A DNA stretch of 24,616 nt from Prevotella sp. (lineage in GTDB: Bacteria > Bacteroidota > Bacteroidia > Bacteroidales > Bacteroidaceae). Under the pieces are notes generated by a model. That model saw only the letters and a program-made list of their open reading frames with translations. It made no database searches and was not told the origin of the DNA. Where the stretch lies: positions 1-24,616 of the forward strand of contig JAFRQC010000059.1 of the NCBI GenBank assembly GCA_017428805.1, read 5' to 3'. Shown one piece after another: positions 5,736 to 14,172 of this stretch (its first letter is position 1; each line of letters starts with the position of its first letter). A program made the translations under genes and the position numbers.

Positions 5736-7517
5736 ATGGAATACATCGTATCAGCCAGGAAATACCGTCCGATGACCTTCGACACCGTCGTGGGACAGGA
5801 GGCGCTGACCACGACGCTGAAGAACGCCGTGAAGAGCGGCAAGCTGGCTCACGCCTATCTCTTCTGCGGTCCCCGTGGCGTCGGAAAGACCACCTGTGCC
5901 CGTATCTTCGCCAAGGCCATCAACTGTCAGCATCCCACTGCCGACGGTGAGGCTTGTAATGAGTGTGAGTCGTGCCAGTCGTTCAACGAGCAGCGATCAC
6001 TCAACATCTTCGAGCTCGACGCGGCCTCGAACAACTCCGTGGAGCACATCAAGACGCTGATGGAGCAGACGCGCATCCCGCCGCAGTTAGGACGTTACAA
6101 AGTGTTCATCATCGACGAGGTTCACATGCTCTCGACGGCTGCCTTCAACGCCTTCCTCAAGACGCTGGAGGAGCCGCCCGCACACGTCATCTTCATCCTC
6201 GCCACGACGGAGAAGCACAAGATCCTGCCCACCATCCTCAGCCGTTGTCAGATCTACGACTTCGAACGGATGACCATCCGTAACACCGTCAATCATCTGA
6301 AGCACGTGGCCGAGCAAGAGGGCATCACCTATGACGAACAGGCTCTCGCCGTCATCGCAGAGAAGGCCGACGGTGGTATGCGCGACGCCCTCTCGATCTT
6401 CGACCAAGCCGCCTCGTTCTGTCAGGGCAATATCACTTACGAGAAAGTGATCGAAGACTTGAACGTGCTCGACTCCGAGAACTACTTCCAGATCGTCGAT
6501 CTCTCTATAATAAATAAGGTGAGCGACATTATGGTGTTGTTGAACAACATCATCAACAAGGGTTTCGACGGTGGACTGCTCATCCAGGGTCTGGCCAAGC
6601 ACGTGCGTAACGTGATGATGGCGAAGGATCCGCAGACACTGCCCCTGCTCGAAGTGAGCGACCAGCAACGCCAGCGCTATGCCGAACAGGCGAAGAAGTG
6701 CGACACCCGTTTCCTCTATCAGGCCCTGAAGCTGATGAACCAGTGCGACATCAACTACCGCCAGTCGTCGAACAAACGCCTGTTGGTGGAACTGACGCTG
6801 ATAGAGGTGGCACAGATCACCCAGCCAGATGACGGTGCCAGTGCGGGGCGTCGCCCCAGAAGATTAAAATCCCTGTTTAAGCAACTGATACAGCAGTCTC
6901 AGCCCAAGAAAGTGGCCCCGCAGGTAGCCCCGGCTAAGACCGCTGCATCAACCGTGGCCCCAAAGGCCAAGATATCCGAGTACTCTGAGAAATCTGATTA
7001 CTCTGAGAAATCTGAAAAAGCTGCCGCCCCCAAGATGAAGCTCGACAACATCGGCTTCTCCTGGGGCACGCTCCTCCAGAAGAACAAGAATCCCAAAGGG
7101 AAGATGAATATCATCCCAGGCACCGTCTCTGGATCGATGGAACAGCAGACCAATGCGGAGTTCACCCAGGAAGAACTCGAACTGCAATGGATGGCTATGT
7201 GTAACCGTATGCCTCAGGAGTTCAGCGGCATCGCCACCCGTATGAAGAATATGAATCCTGTCATCACGGAGTTCCCCAAGTTACAGGTGACGGTCGACAA
7301 CACGCTCATCCAGCAACAGATGGAGGACTTCAAGGGACGTATCGTGAAGACACTCATCAACAGCCTGCACAACGTAGGCATCACCCTCGAGATCATCGTC
7401 GCCGAACAAACAGGTCAAAAGAGACTGCTCACCCGTCGTGAACAGTTCGAGGCCCTGAGCAAAGAAAATCCCGCCATAGAAAAACTACGGCAGGACTTCG
7501 ATCTCGAACTGGCCTAA
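5736..7517 (+). CDS. dnaX: DNA polymerase III subunit gamma/tau
   Basis: Clamp-loader ATPase of the replicative polymerase. The 593-residue protein has Walker A GPRGVGKT (45-52), four Zn-binding Cys (64, 74, 77, 80), Walker B with DEVH (127-130) and the SRC motif (169-171) with sensor-type residues. Residues about 230-370 are the clamp-loader C-terminal helical domain, and the tail beyond about 430 resembles the tau region. The linker (about 385-430) is Pro/Ala/Lys-rich and includes KISEYSEKSDYSEKSEK (412-428) encoded by an 18-bp tandem duplication. I saw no obvious A6G slippery heptamer; the A5G at about 7014-7019 is too short, so a frameshifted gamma product is not supported. It is divergent from the ftsB-like gene and has a promoter within a repeat. 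Confidence 0.95.
   Translation: MEYIVSARKYRPMTFDTVVGQEALTTTLKNAVKSGKLAHAYLFCGPRGVGKTTCARIFAKAINCQHPTADGEACNECESCQSFNEQRSLNIFELDAASNNSVEHIKTLMEQTRIPPQLGRYKVFIIDEVHMLSTAAFNAFLKTLEEPPAHVIFILATTEKHKILPTILSRCQIYDFERMTIRNTVNHLKHVAEQEGITYDEQALAVIAEKADGGMRDALSIFDQAASFCQGNITYEKVIEDLNVLDSENYFQIVDLSIINKVSDIMVLLNNIINKGFDGGLLIQGLAKHVRNVMMAKDPQTLPLLEVSDQQRQRYAEQAKKCDTRFLYQALKLMNQCDINYRQSSNKRLLVELTLIEVAQITQPDDGASAGRRPRRLKSLFKQLIQQSQPKKVAPQVAPAKTAASTVAPKAKISEYSEKSDYSEKSEKAAAPKMKLDNIGFSWGTLLQKNKNPKGKMNIIPGTVSGSMEQQTNAEFTQEELELQWMAMCNRMPQEFSGIATRMKNMNPVITEFPKLQVTVDNTLIQQQMEDFKGRIVKTLINSLHNVGITLEIIVAEQTGQKRLLTRREQFEALSKENPAIEKLRQDFDLELA
6981..7016. repeat. 18-bp tandem repeat in the dnaX linker
   Basis: Two copies of TACTCTGAGAAATCTGA(T/A), 6981-6998 and 6999-7016, differ only in the last base. 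They are in frame (18 = 6 codons) and encode YSEKSD YSEKSE. The position in the disordered linker makes this harmless. Confidence 0.75.
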
Positions 7518-7551
7518 GGCCTTTTTTACCTTTTTACTTTTTTACCTTTCC

Positions 7552-7908
7552 CTACTCTCCCACAAACTTCTTAATTGTCTGCAGGCAGAGATCGCTGCTC
7601 ACGGGCTTGGAGAGGAAGTCATTACATCCTGCCTCCAGTGCCAGCTGACGGTCGCTGTCGAAAGCGTTGGCCGTCAGGGCGATAATGGGCAGATCAGGGA
7701 ATTTCTCCTTAATGGCCTTCGTGGCCTCCAATCCGTCCATAATAGGCATCTTAATGTCCATCAGCACGATATCATAGGTATTCTTTTCGGCCATCTCAAC
7801 AGCCTCCTGGCCGTTCTTGGCACGTTCAAACTGATAGTACTTCTTCAGGATGTACGTCATCAGGATGAAGTTACTGTCATTGTCTTCTGCAATTAAAATC
7901 TTTTTCAT
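7552..7908 (-). CDS. Single-domain response regulator (receiver only)
   Basis: CheY-like receiver of 118 residues with acidic pocket E8-D9, phospho-acceptor D51 (IVLMDIKMPIMDG), T79 (ALTANA) and K101 (LSKPVS), all required residues present. There is no output domain, so it is likely to relay phosphate or act by protein contact. It is the third gene in a row after a sensor kinase and a sugar porter, gap 44 bases. The kinase may be its partner, but the transporter lies between and this pairing is inference. Receiver proteins of this type are also common targets of hybrid kinases elsewhere in Bacteroidota. Confidence 0.85.
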   Translation of the reverse strand: MKKILIAEDNDSNFILMTYILKKYYQFERAKNGQEAVEMAEKNTYDIVLMDIKMPIMDGLEATKAIKEKFPDLPIIALTANAFDSDRQLALEAGCNDFLSKPVSSDLCLQTIKKFVGE

Positions 7909-7930
7909 ATCTCTGATTTTTTAATATTCT

Positions 7931-7961
7931 AATTTTTTAATCTTTTAATTTTTCACTTTTT
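7931..7961. repeat. AT-rich intergenic repeat, copy 1 (transporter 3' end)
   Basis: The 31-bp segment matches 9490-9520 at all but about two positions; both read AATTTTTTAATCTTTTAATT then a T/C-rich end. It overlaps the end of the transporter gene, supplying its stop codon and last Lys codons. Confidence 0.7.
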
Positions 7962-9434
7962 CCCCAGTCTGTCTTTCCACATCTTGCTCATATCCTCGAG
8001 CGTCTTACCCTTGGTCTCAGGCACGAGGCGCCAGACGAACAGGGCTGCTACCACGCAGATGATGCCATAGAGACCGTATGTGAACCAGTGTCCGAAGTCA
8101 TCACCCTCTGTCAGGTGCATGTTGAACATCGGCACAAACGACGAGCTGACGATGAAGTTAGAAATCCACTGGAAGGCGACGGCTATGGCAACGGCAGCAC
8201 CACGGATGGTGTTGGGGAACACCTCGGCGATGAGCACCCAGGTGATGGGACCCCAAGAGAACATAAACGAAGCCGAATAGATCAACAGCGAGGCGGCCGT
8301 CACCAGTGCAAGACTATCGTTACCGAAGGTCACTGCCACACCGAAGGCTCCGAGGGCCATACCTAATGAACCACTGATGAGTAACGGCTTGCGCCCCCAC
8401 TTCTCAACCGTGAACACAGCCACGAGCGTGAACGAGATATTGATGATACCCATAAAGACGGTCAACATCATCGGGTCGTCCATACCCATGTCGCCGAAGA
8501 TACGCGGAGCATAGTAGAGCACGGCGTTGATACCCACTGCCTGCTGGAACACTGAGAGCATGATGCCGATGAAGATACACATCGCACCATAGGTCATCAG
8601 CTTCTCCGTCTTCACCACCATCGTGTCCTTGATATCCTGCAGGATCTTCTGGGCCTTCAGACTGCCGTTGATCTTGGCGAGGATACCCTCGGCCTTCTTG
8701 TCTTGACCGATGCTCACGAGGTAACGCGGTGTCTCAGGTACGAAGCAGATAAGCAGGGCGAAGAGTCCTGCGGGCACAGCCTCACTACCGAACATATAAC
8801 GCCAGCCTGTGGTCACCGTCCACTGGGCAGCGGGGTTGATGGCTGCCAGCCCCCTACCCATCTCCTCCACGAGCGGCTGAATGTGGTCGCCCAGGATGAA
8901 GAAGTTCACGAAGTACACCACCAGCTGACCGAAGATAATGGCAAACTGGTTCCACGACACGAGCATACCACGGATGTTCGAGGGAGCCACCTCACCGATA
9001 TACATCGGGCAGATGGCAGAAGCCAGACCCACGCCGATACCACCAATCACACGGTAGATGTTAAACATAATGAGCAGTGAGTAGGTCGGTGTGCCGTGCT
9101 CGAAGAACAGGAACTCGGGCTCCATCGAGCCAAGTGCTGAGATAAAGAACAGCAGGCCGGCAATGATCAGCGACTTCTTACGGCCAAGGTTCGTGGCGAG
9201 CAGGCCGGAGATGGCCGAACCGATGATACAGCCGATGAGTGCCGAAGCCGAAGTGAAGCCATGCCACCCGTCGGTATAGGCGAAGTCCTTGGCTTCCATG
9301 AAGAATGCTTGCAGACCTTTCTCTGCACCAGAGATAACCGCTGTGTCGTAACCGAACAGCAGACCGCCCAACACGGCGACCATCACAATTGAAATGAGGT
9401 AGGCTTTGCTACCTTGTTCTGTTTGATTTACCAT
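7953..9434 (-). CDS. Sugar porter family MFS transporter (XylE/AraE-like)
   Basis: A 493-residue inner-membrane carrier with about twelve hydrophobic segments, probably a proton symporter for a pentose or hexose. Sugar-porter signatures are visible: GRKKS after helix 2 (about 83-87), PETPRYLV in the central loop (about 233-240), QQAVGINAVLYYAP (about 294-307) and PETKGKTLE near the C-terminus. A non-canonical long loop before helix 5/6 (about residues 180-205) is also seen in some Bacteroidota XylE-type proteins. Substrate cannot be read from sequence; the divergent GH51 gene suggests L-arabinose or xylose. It lies between a kinase (69-base gap) and a receiver gene (44 bases) on one strand. 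Its last residues (GKK) and stop are in an intergenic-type repeat. Confidence 0.9.
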   Translation of the reverse strand: MVNQTEQGSKAYLISIVMVAVLGGLLFGYDTAVISGAEKGLQAFFMEAKDFAYTDGWHGFTSASALIGCIIGSAISGLLATNLGRKKSLIIAGLLFFISALGSMEPEFLFFEHGTPTYSLLIMFNIYRVIGGIGVGLASAICPMYIGEVAPSNIRGMLVSWNQFAIIFGQLVVYFVNFFILGDHIQPLVEEMGRGLAAINPAAQWTVTTGWRYMFGSEAVPAGLFALLICFVPETPRYLVSIGQDKKAEGILAKINGSLKAQKILQDIKDTMVVKTEKLMTYGAMCIFIGIMLSVFQQAVGINAVLYYAPRIFGDMGMDDPMMLTVFMGIINISFTLVAVFTVEKWGRKPLLISGSLGMALGAFGVAVTFGNDSLALVTAASLLIYSASFMFSWGPITWVLIAEVFPNTIRGAAVAIAVAFQWISNFIVSSSFVPMFNMHLTEGDDFGHWFTYGLYGIICVVAALFVWRLVPETKGKTLEDMSKMWKDRLGKK

Positions 9435-9489
9435 AATGTTTAGTTTTTTTATTTACGTTTTATTTCACTTTTCACTTTTTTACCTTTTT

Positions 9490-9520
9490 AATTTTTTAAT
9501 CTTTTAATTTTTTACTTTTA
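9490..9520. repeat. AT-rich intergenic repeat, copy 2 (kinase 3' end)
   Basis: Near-identical to 7931-7961. It encodes the final KVKN and stop of the sensor kinase. Both gene ends in this operon thus come from the same repeat family. Confidence 0.7.
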
Positions 9521-11330
9521 ATGGTAGTCCGAGGGTAAAGCTCGTGCCAGCCTCCGACGTACTGTCCAGTCGCAGGACACCGCCCAGCCTTTCTGCCGTC
9601 TCATGACAGTAGGCCAGACCGAGACCTAAGCCTTCCTTGAACTCATCGACCTTCACGAACCTCTCGAAGATAGTGCTGATCTTGTCTTCTGGGATGCCAC
9701 AGCCCGTATCCTCAACGGTGAACCACATCATCAGTCCGTCGTTCCTCAACGTCAGCTTGATCGTTCCCTTCTCCGTGAATTTCACCGAGTTCTCCAGGAT
9801 ATTGCCCAACATCTGCAACAGACTGTCGCTGTTGGTGCAGAGGGTGGTGCCTTTGTCATGTGTCAGGTCTTCCAGTTCCACCTTGATCCGGTTCGCATCC
9901 ACAGGCGGCATCTCCTGCAACGCCTTATGGCAGATGTCGAGGGCATCGGTATCCTCCACCTCCTTCAACAGGTCCTTCGTGTTCTGGTTGGCCAGGGCGA
10001 GCATCTTGTTCACCAGCGAGGTGATCTGCCTCGTGCTCGTACCGATGGTCTCAGCTATCTCGTGACGCTCTTCAGGCTCGAAGGTGTTCTCCTCGTTGGT
10101 GAGCACTTGCGTGAAACCGTTGATGATGTTCAGTGGCGTCCTTATCTCGTGGCTCACGTTACGGATGAACTGCGTCTTCATCTCGTCAGCCCTCGTCACC
10201 TTACGGTTAGCCTCTCTCAGTTCTTCGTTCTTCGCCAGCAGTCTCTGTCTGGAGCGACGGCGGATCAGGATGTTTCTGGCCATGAGGATGATGACGAGGA
10301 TGGCCAGGGCAACGGTGTGAGCCAGAATGAGATAGATCCGCCTTGACATCTTCTCCTTCTGTTTGAACAGTGACACCTCTTGCTCATGCTGGCGGATGTT
10401 CTCGTCGATCATCACACCCGTGATGGAGTCGCGCATATGCATCAGTTCCCTTTGCGTCAGGAAAGCCTTCTCGTTATCCCCTGCATAGCGGTAGATATCA
10501 CATTTCAACAGGTATCTTTCCTTCAGGTTCGGCAGGGCATCGGCCTCTTCCAGTGCCTTTTCCGTCAAACCGTCGGCCAGCGTCTTGTAAATCCGGGCAT
10601 AGGGGGCAAAAAGATCACCTGTGGGTATCTTGTTCTGGCGCTCCGCATCCTCCATCTGGCTGATGCAGTGGCGGAATCCTTCCATATCCCCCTGCTTGAA
10701 CCTCACAATGGCCCTGATGGCCCAGACGTCAGTCACACAACGGTGGTAGTTCCAGGAGTCCTCCCTGTTCTTCAGTTCCTTCTCCGTCTCGTCGAGCCAG
10801 TAGAGTGTCTGGCCCAAATCATTATTCAGATGTACGTGGGCGAGCGCTATATACACGAAAGCCAGCCCCTCCTTCTCAAAAGGAGTACCCTTGATCAGCT
10901 CTGCCGACTTCTTGAACTCCGCCTCCGCTCCTGGAATATTGCCACAGGTGTTATACACGTGACCCATCATGTTCGAGATATAATAGCTGGCTTCGTCGGC
11001 ATAGTCGCTGCTTGTGATGTCCTCCTTCATCGTCTGCACGATGTGGTAGGCCGACGAGATGTTCATCTTTCCCAGATTATACATAATACCGCAGATCCAG
11101 GCCGTGTTGATCTCTGACACGTCTTTGTCTTCCCTGGCGTGATGCAGGAAGTTGACGCACGCTTTATAGACCACCGAATCCACATCCTGACCACTAGCTT
11201 CCCACATGGCTTGTTGCAACCGGCGATGCTCCGCTGTATCCTTACACTGAGGTGTCTGCGCCGACAACGGCAACGTCACCGCCATGACGATGACGGAGAG
11301 CAACGATTTTATCTTATGGTTGATCCTCAT
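9504..11330 (-). CDS. TPR-type sensor histidine kinase
   Basis: 608 residues. A signal peptide (about 1-24, ending PLSAQ) precedes a periplasmic helical sensor domain (about 30-310) with TPR-like pairs, one membrane helix (about 332-352), a short coiled coil and HisKA with H394 (NVSHEIRTPL). The ATP-binding domain has the N box LENSVKFTEKG (about 512-522), G1 DTGCGIPED and G2 GLGLGLAYCHETAERLGG. It has no receiver or DNA-binding domain, so it needs a separate regulator; the receiver-only protein two genes downstream is a candidate. The gene is divergent from the GH51 gene, with promoters in a shared 166-base gap. The signal sensed is unknown. The last four residues are repeat-derived. Confidence 0.9.
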   Translation of the reverse strand: MRINHKIKSLLSVIVMAVTLPLSAQTPQCKDTAEHRRLQQAMWEASGQDVDSVVYKACVNFLHHAREDKDVSEINTAWICGIMYNLGKMNISSAYHIVQTMKEDITSSDYADEASYYISNMMGHVYNTCGNIPGAEAEFKKSAELIKGTPFEKEGLAFVYIALAHVHLNNDLGQTLYWLDETEKELKNREDSWNYHRCVTDVWAIRAIVRFKQGDMEGFRHCISQMEDAERQNKIPTGDLFAPYARIYKTLADGLTEKALEEADALPNLKERYLLKCDIYRYAGDNEKAFLTQRELMHMRDSITGVMIDENIRQHEQEVSLFKQKEKMSRRIYLILAHTVALAILVIILMARNILIRRRSRQRLLAKNEELREANRKVTRADEMKTQFIRNVSHEIRTPLNIINGFTQVLTNEENTFEPEERHEIAETIGTSTRQITSLVNKMLALANQNTKDLLKEVEDTDALDICHKALQEMPPVDANRIKVELEDLTHDKGTTLCTNSDSLLQMLGNILENSVKFTEKGTIKLTLRNDGLMMWFTVEDTGCGIPEDKISTIFERFVKVDEFKEGLGLGLAYCHETAERLGGVLRLDSTSEAGTSFTLGLPLKVKN

Positions 11331-11355
11331 TTCTTCCGGTTTTAGGAAACTGCTG

Positions 11356-11387
11356 CAAAAATAGGCAATTTCCTTGAAACCACCAAA
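11356..11387 (-). promoter_or_regulatory. Putative promoter of kinase-porter-receiver operon
   Basis: On the minus strand TTTG (11387-11384), a 20-base spacer and TATTTTTG (11363-11356) match the full Bacteroidota pattern. The kinase ATG is 26 bases downstream. Confidence 0.7.
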
Positions 11388-11423
11388 CTTTTTCGACTGA
11401 ATACGTTAAAAAAATAAAGAAAG

Positions 11424-11455
11424 TTGTGAAATGTCGTACTTTTTTTGTACTTTTG
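11424..11455 (+). promoter_or_regulatory. Putative GH51 promoter
   Basis: TTGTG at 11424-11428 and TACTTTTG at 11448-11455, about 20-21 bases apart, fit the -33/-7 pattern. The ATG is at 11497, leaving a leader of about 35 bases. It lies back to back with the kinase promoter. Confidence 0.65.
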
Positions 11456-11496
11456 TGCCCAACTAACAGTATATACTACTTATATAATAAAAATTT

Positions 11497-13512
11497 ATGA
11501 GAAAACTGACTTCACTCTTCCTGCTTGCTTTTAGCCTTGCGGCGACGGCACAGACGCACGTCATGGACGTGAACACCAACAAACTTGGGGCACCCGTGCA
11601 GCCCACGATGTACGGTATCTTCTTCGAGGATATCAACTACGCTGCCGACGGCGGCCTCTATGCCGAGATGGTGAAGAACCGCTCGTTCGAGTTCCCCCAG
11701 CACCTCATGGGCTGGCGCGCCTTCGGCAACTTCGACGTGGAGGACGAGGGTGGTCCCTTCGACCGCAATCCCCACTACGTCCGTCTGAAGTACTCCGGCC
11801 ACAGCGACAAGTTCACCGGCCTGGAGAACGAAGGCTTCTTCGGCATCGGCGTTATGAAGGACAAGACCTACCGCTTCTCCCTCTGGGCCCGTTGTCCTGA
11901 AGGCGGCAAGAGCACCCTCGAAGTGAGCCTCGTCGATAACGCCACGATGGGTGAAGACCAGCGCTTCGCCACCGTCAACGTTGAGATCAGCGGCAAGGAG
12001 TGGAAGAAATACACTGCCACCCTAGCCTCGCCACGCACCGACCCGAAGGCTGCCCTCCGCCTCTTCCTTATGGGCGACAAGGCCACGACCGACGTGGAGC
12101 ATATCTCCCTCTTCCCCACCGACACCTGGAAAGGCCGTGAGAACGGCATGCGCCGCGACCTGGCTCAGGCCCTCTGCGACATGCACCCTGGCGTGTTCCG
12201 CTTCCCAGGCGGCTGTATCGTCGAGGGTACCGACCTCGAGTCGCGCTACCAGTGGAAGAACAGCGTGGGTCCCGTCGAGAACCGTCCCCTGAACGAGAAC
12301 CGCTGGCACTACACCTTCGGCCACCGCTTCTATCCTGACTACTTCCAGTCCTACGGCCTCGGCTTCTTCGAGTTCTTCCAGCTCTGTGAGGACTTCGGCT
12401 CCGAGCCCCTGCCCGTCATCTCCTGCGGACTCGCCTGCCAGTTCCAGAACCCCGACCCCACGAAGAAAGGTGTCCACGTGGCTGTCGATGACCTCGACGA
12501 CTATATCCAGGATGCCCTCGACCTCGTGGAGTTCGCCAACGGCCCCGTCAGCAGCAAGTGGGGCAAGGTGCGTGCCGACATGGGCCATCCCGAGCCCTTC
12601 AACCTGAAGTTCCTCGGCGTGGGTAACGAGCAGTGGGACTATGACGAGGCCCACGGCAACTATGGCCCTGTGTTCACAGAACGCCTGAAGAAGTTCTCCG
12701 ACGCCATCCGCGCCAAATATCCTACCCTCAAGCTCATCGGCACCACAGGCCCCAACTCCGAAGGCTGGGACTTCGACCTGTTGCAGCCCCGCATGAAGCA
12801 GCTCAAGGTGGATCTCTACGACGAGCACTACTATCGCAACGAGGAGTGGTTCCTCACCCACGGTCTGCGCTACGACTCTTACGACCGCAAGGGTCCCCGT
12901 GTCTTTGCTGGCGAATATGCCTGCCACGGCGCCAACGGCAAGAAGTGGAACCACTTCGAGACCTCGCTCTACGAGGCAGCCCATATGACAGGCATCGAGC
13001 GCAATGCCGACATCGTCCACATGGCCACCTACGCTCCCCTCTTTGCCCACGTCGAGGGCTGGCAGTGGCGTCCCGATGCCATCTGGTTCGACAATCTCCG
13101 CTCGTTCCGTTCCGTCAGCTACTACGTCCAGCAGCTCTTCGCCATGAACAAGGGCACCAACGTGCTCTCGCTCACCATGCAGAAGCAGCCCGTGGCCGGA
13201 CAGCCCGGACAGGACGGACTCTTCGCCTCCAGCGTCTTCGACAGCCAGACGGGCGAGGTCATCATCAAGGTCGTCAACACCTCTGATGCCCCCCAGCCCA
13301 TCACGCTGAACCTCCTAGGAGTCAACAGCGCCACCGAGGCCCAGACGATCACCCTCCACAGCGACAACATGGACGGTGAGAACACCCTCGACCGTCCCGA
13401 CCTGATCATCCCAGTCTCTGGCTCTATCGCCGTCACTCCGGGCAAGAAATCCTCTACCCTCACCGACGAGCTCGCTTCCAAGACCTTCCGCATCTATAAA
13501 GTCAGGAAATAA
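11497..13512 (+). CDS. Secreted alpha-L-arabinofuranosidase, GH51
   Basis: Removes arabinofuranosyl side chains from arabinoxylan or arabinan. Signal peptide at about 1-19 (LLAFSLAATAQT). The 671-residue protein begins with the family hallmark MYGIFFEDINYAADGGLYAE, has a carbohydrate-binding-like insertion (about 85-200), and a TIM barrel with the acid/base E378 in LGVGNEQWDY and the nucleophile E473 in VFAGEYACH. The C-terminal beta-sandwich runs to the end. Codon use is strongly C-ending and GC-rich compared with neighbours, which yields long antisense shadow ORFs and suggests high expression. The divergent kinase and sugar porter suggest a local arabinose/xylose uptake unit, though no SusC/SusD pair is here. 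The best family match is GH51; substrate is inferred from the family. Confidence 0.92.
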   Translation: MRKLTSLFLLAFSLAATAQTHVMDVNTNKLGAPVQPTMYGIFFEDINYAADGGLYAEMVKNRSFEFPQHLMGWRAFGNFDVEDEGGPFDRNPHYVRLKYSGHSDKFTGLENEGFFGIGVMKDKTYRFSLWARCPEGGKSTLEVSLVDNATMGEDQRFATVNVEISGKEWKKYTATLASPRTDPKAALRLFLMGDKATTDVEHISLFPTDTWKGRENGMRRDLAQALCDMHPGVFRFPGGCIVEGTDLESRYQWKNSVGPVENRPLNENRWHYTFGHRFYPDYFQSYGLGFFEFFQLCEDFGSEPLPVISCGLACQFQNPDPTKKGVHVAVDDLDDYIQDALDLVEFANGPVSSKWGKVRADMGHPEPFNLKFLGVGNEQWDYDEAHGNYGPVFTERLKKFSDAIRAKYPTLKLIGTTGPNSEGWDFDLLQPRMKQLKVDLYDEHYYRNEEWFLTHGLRYDSYDRKGPRVFAGEYACHGANGKKWNHFETSLYEAAHMTGIERNADIVHMATYAPLFAHVEGWQWRPDAIWFDNLRSFRSVSYYVQQLFAMNKGTNVLSLTMQKQPVAGQPGQDGLFASSVFDSQTGEVIIKVVNTSDAPQPITLNLLGVNSATEAQTITLHSDNMDGENTLDRPDLIIPVSGSIAVTPGKKSSTLTDELASKTFRIYKVRK

Positions 13513-13544
13513 ACAAGGGGGAGCCGATCGGCTCCCCCTTGTTT
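13511..13544. terminator. 34-bp perfect palindromic terminator
   Basis: AAACAAGGGGGAGCCGA followed by its exact complement in reverse, centre at 13527/13528. It begins within the GH51 stop codon. As a palindrome with flanking A/T runs (AAAC, GTTTAATTT) it can stop transcripts from both sides, fitting the convergent genes (GH51 plus, 13560 gene minus). Confidence 0.85.
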
Positions 13545-13559
13545 AATTTCAAACAAAAA

Positions 13560-14069
13560 CTACTCGTAGTACTCGATGATGCGGGTCTGCTCCATGGTCT
13601 GGCCCATCATCTCGCCAGAGCGGCTAATCCAGTTGCCCTTGTCGTCGAACTTGTAGTTCGTGTAGGGTGACTCCATTGAGTTGCCACCCATGTCCATGAT
13701 GTCTGCCTTCGGTGTGCCGTCGTCGTTGTACGTACGCTTCACCTCCATGTCGTTGCCCATCACGTTCATCTTCTGGCTTACCACACGGCCGTTCTCCCAC
13801 TTGTACTTGATCTCGATCTCGTTGCCCATCATCGACATCTTGGCAGACTGCAGATAGCCGTCGGCATCGTACTTGGCATCGCTCATACCCTCCTGCGACA
13901 TCTTGCCGTCCTGGGTGAAGTTGATCACGATGTCCTGACCCATTCTGTTAGTCTTGATACTCTTCACGGCACCCTTGGCCTCATTGAGCTCGACGTCGTG
14001 GAACTTTGTCTGTGCCTGCATAGCGAAAGAAACTGCCAGCATGGCAACCATCATCATTAATTTTTTCAT
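13560..14069 (-). CDS. Small secreted Met-rich repeat protein
   Basis: 169 residues with a signal peptide (MKKLMMMVAMLAVSFAMQAQ) and probable cleavage after residue 18-20. About 21 Met residues occur. The body has five MG-type repeats, MGQDIVI, MGNEIEI, MGNDMEV, MGGNSMES and MGQTMEQ (roughly residues 43, 81, 104, 127 and 155), with Tyr/Asp/Gly stretches between (YDADGYL, YNDDGTP, FDDKGNW) like YD/RHS or MORN-type beta hairpins. This suggests a short beta-sheet protein. I recognise no named family. A periplasmic or extracellular role is inferred. The gene is convergent with GH51 and shares its terminator. No clear promoter was seen upstream. Confidence 0.65.
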   Translation of the reverse strand: MKKLMMMVAMLAVSFAMQAQTKFHDVELNEAKGAVKSIKTNRMGQDIVINFTQDGKMSQEGMSDAKYDADGYLQSAKMSMMGNEIEIKYKWENGRVVSQKMNVMGNDMEVKRTYNDDGTPKADIMDMGGNSMESPYTNYKFDDKGNWISRSGEMMGQTMEQTRIIEYYE

Positions 14070-14124
14070 TGTCTGTTGTAAATTTTAAAAGTGATTAATT
14101 AAGTTGATAACTATCCCTTAGACG

Positions 14125-14157
14125 CACTGTCTCCGGAAAGGTTTAATCCAGACAGTG
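14125..14157. other. Stem-loop in the 13560-gene/T6SS operon gap
   Basis: CACTGTCT (14125-14132) is complementary to AGACAGTG (14150-14157), with a 17-base loop and T7 at about 14159-14165 on the plus strand. It lies just past the end of the 239-aa gene. Its T-tract is on the wrong side for a minus-strand terminator, but the hairpin might still help end the T6SS transcript. Confidence 0.4.
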
Positions 14158-14172
14158 ATTTTTTTATGATTC

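Noticed and set aside
7011..7021. Programmed frameshift site for dnaX gamma
   Set aside because: Only A5G is present, without the full slippery heptamer or an obvious stop soon after.
7507..7525. GGCC/GGCC palindrome at the dnaX stop followed by T6
   Set aside because: Four-base stem with a three-base loop is too short for a convincing terminator.
12022..13050. 342-codon minus-strand ORF inside GH51
   Set aside because: Caused by GC-rich, C-ending codon use of GH51; no family pattern.
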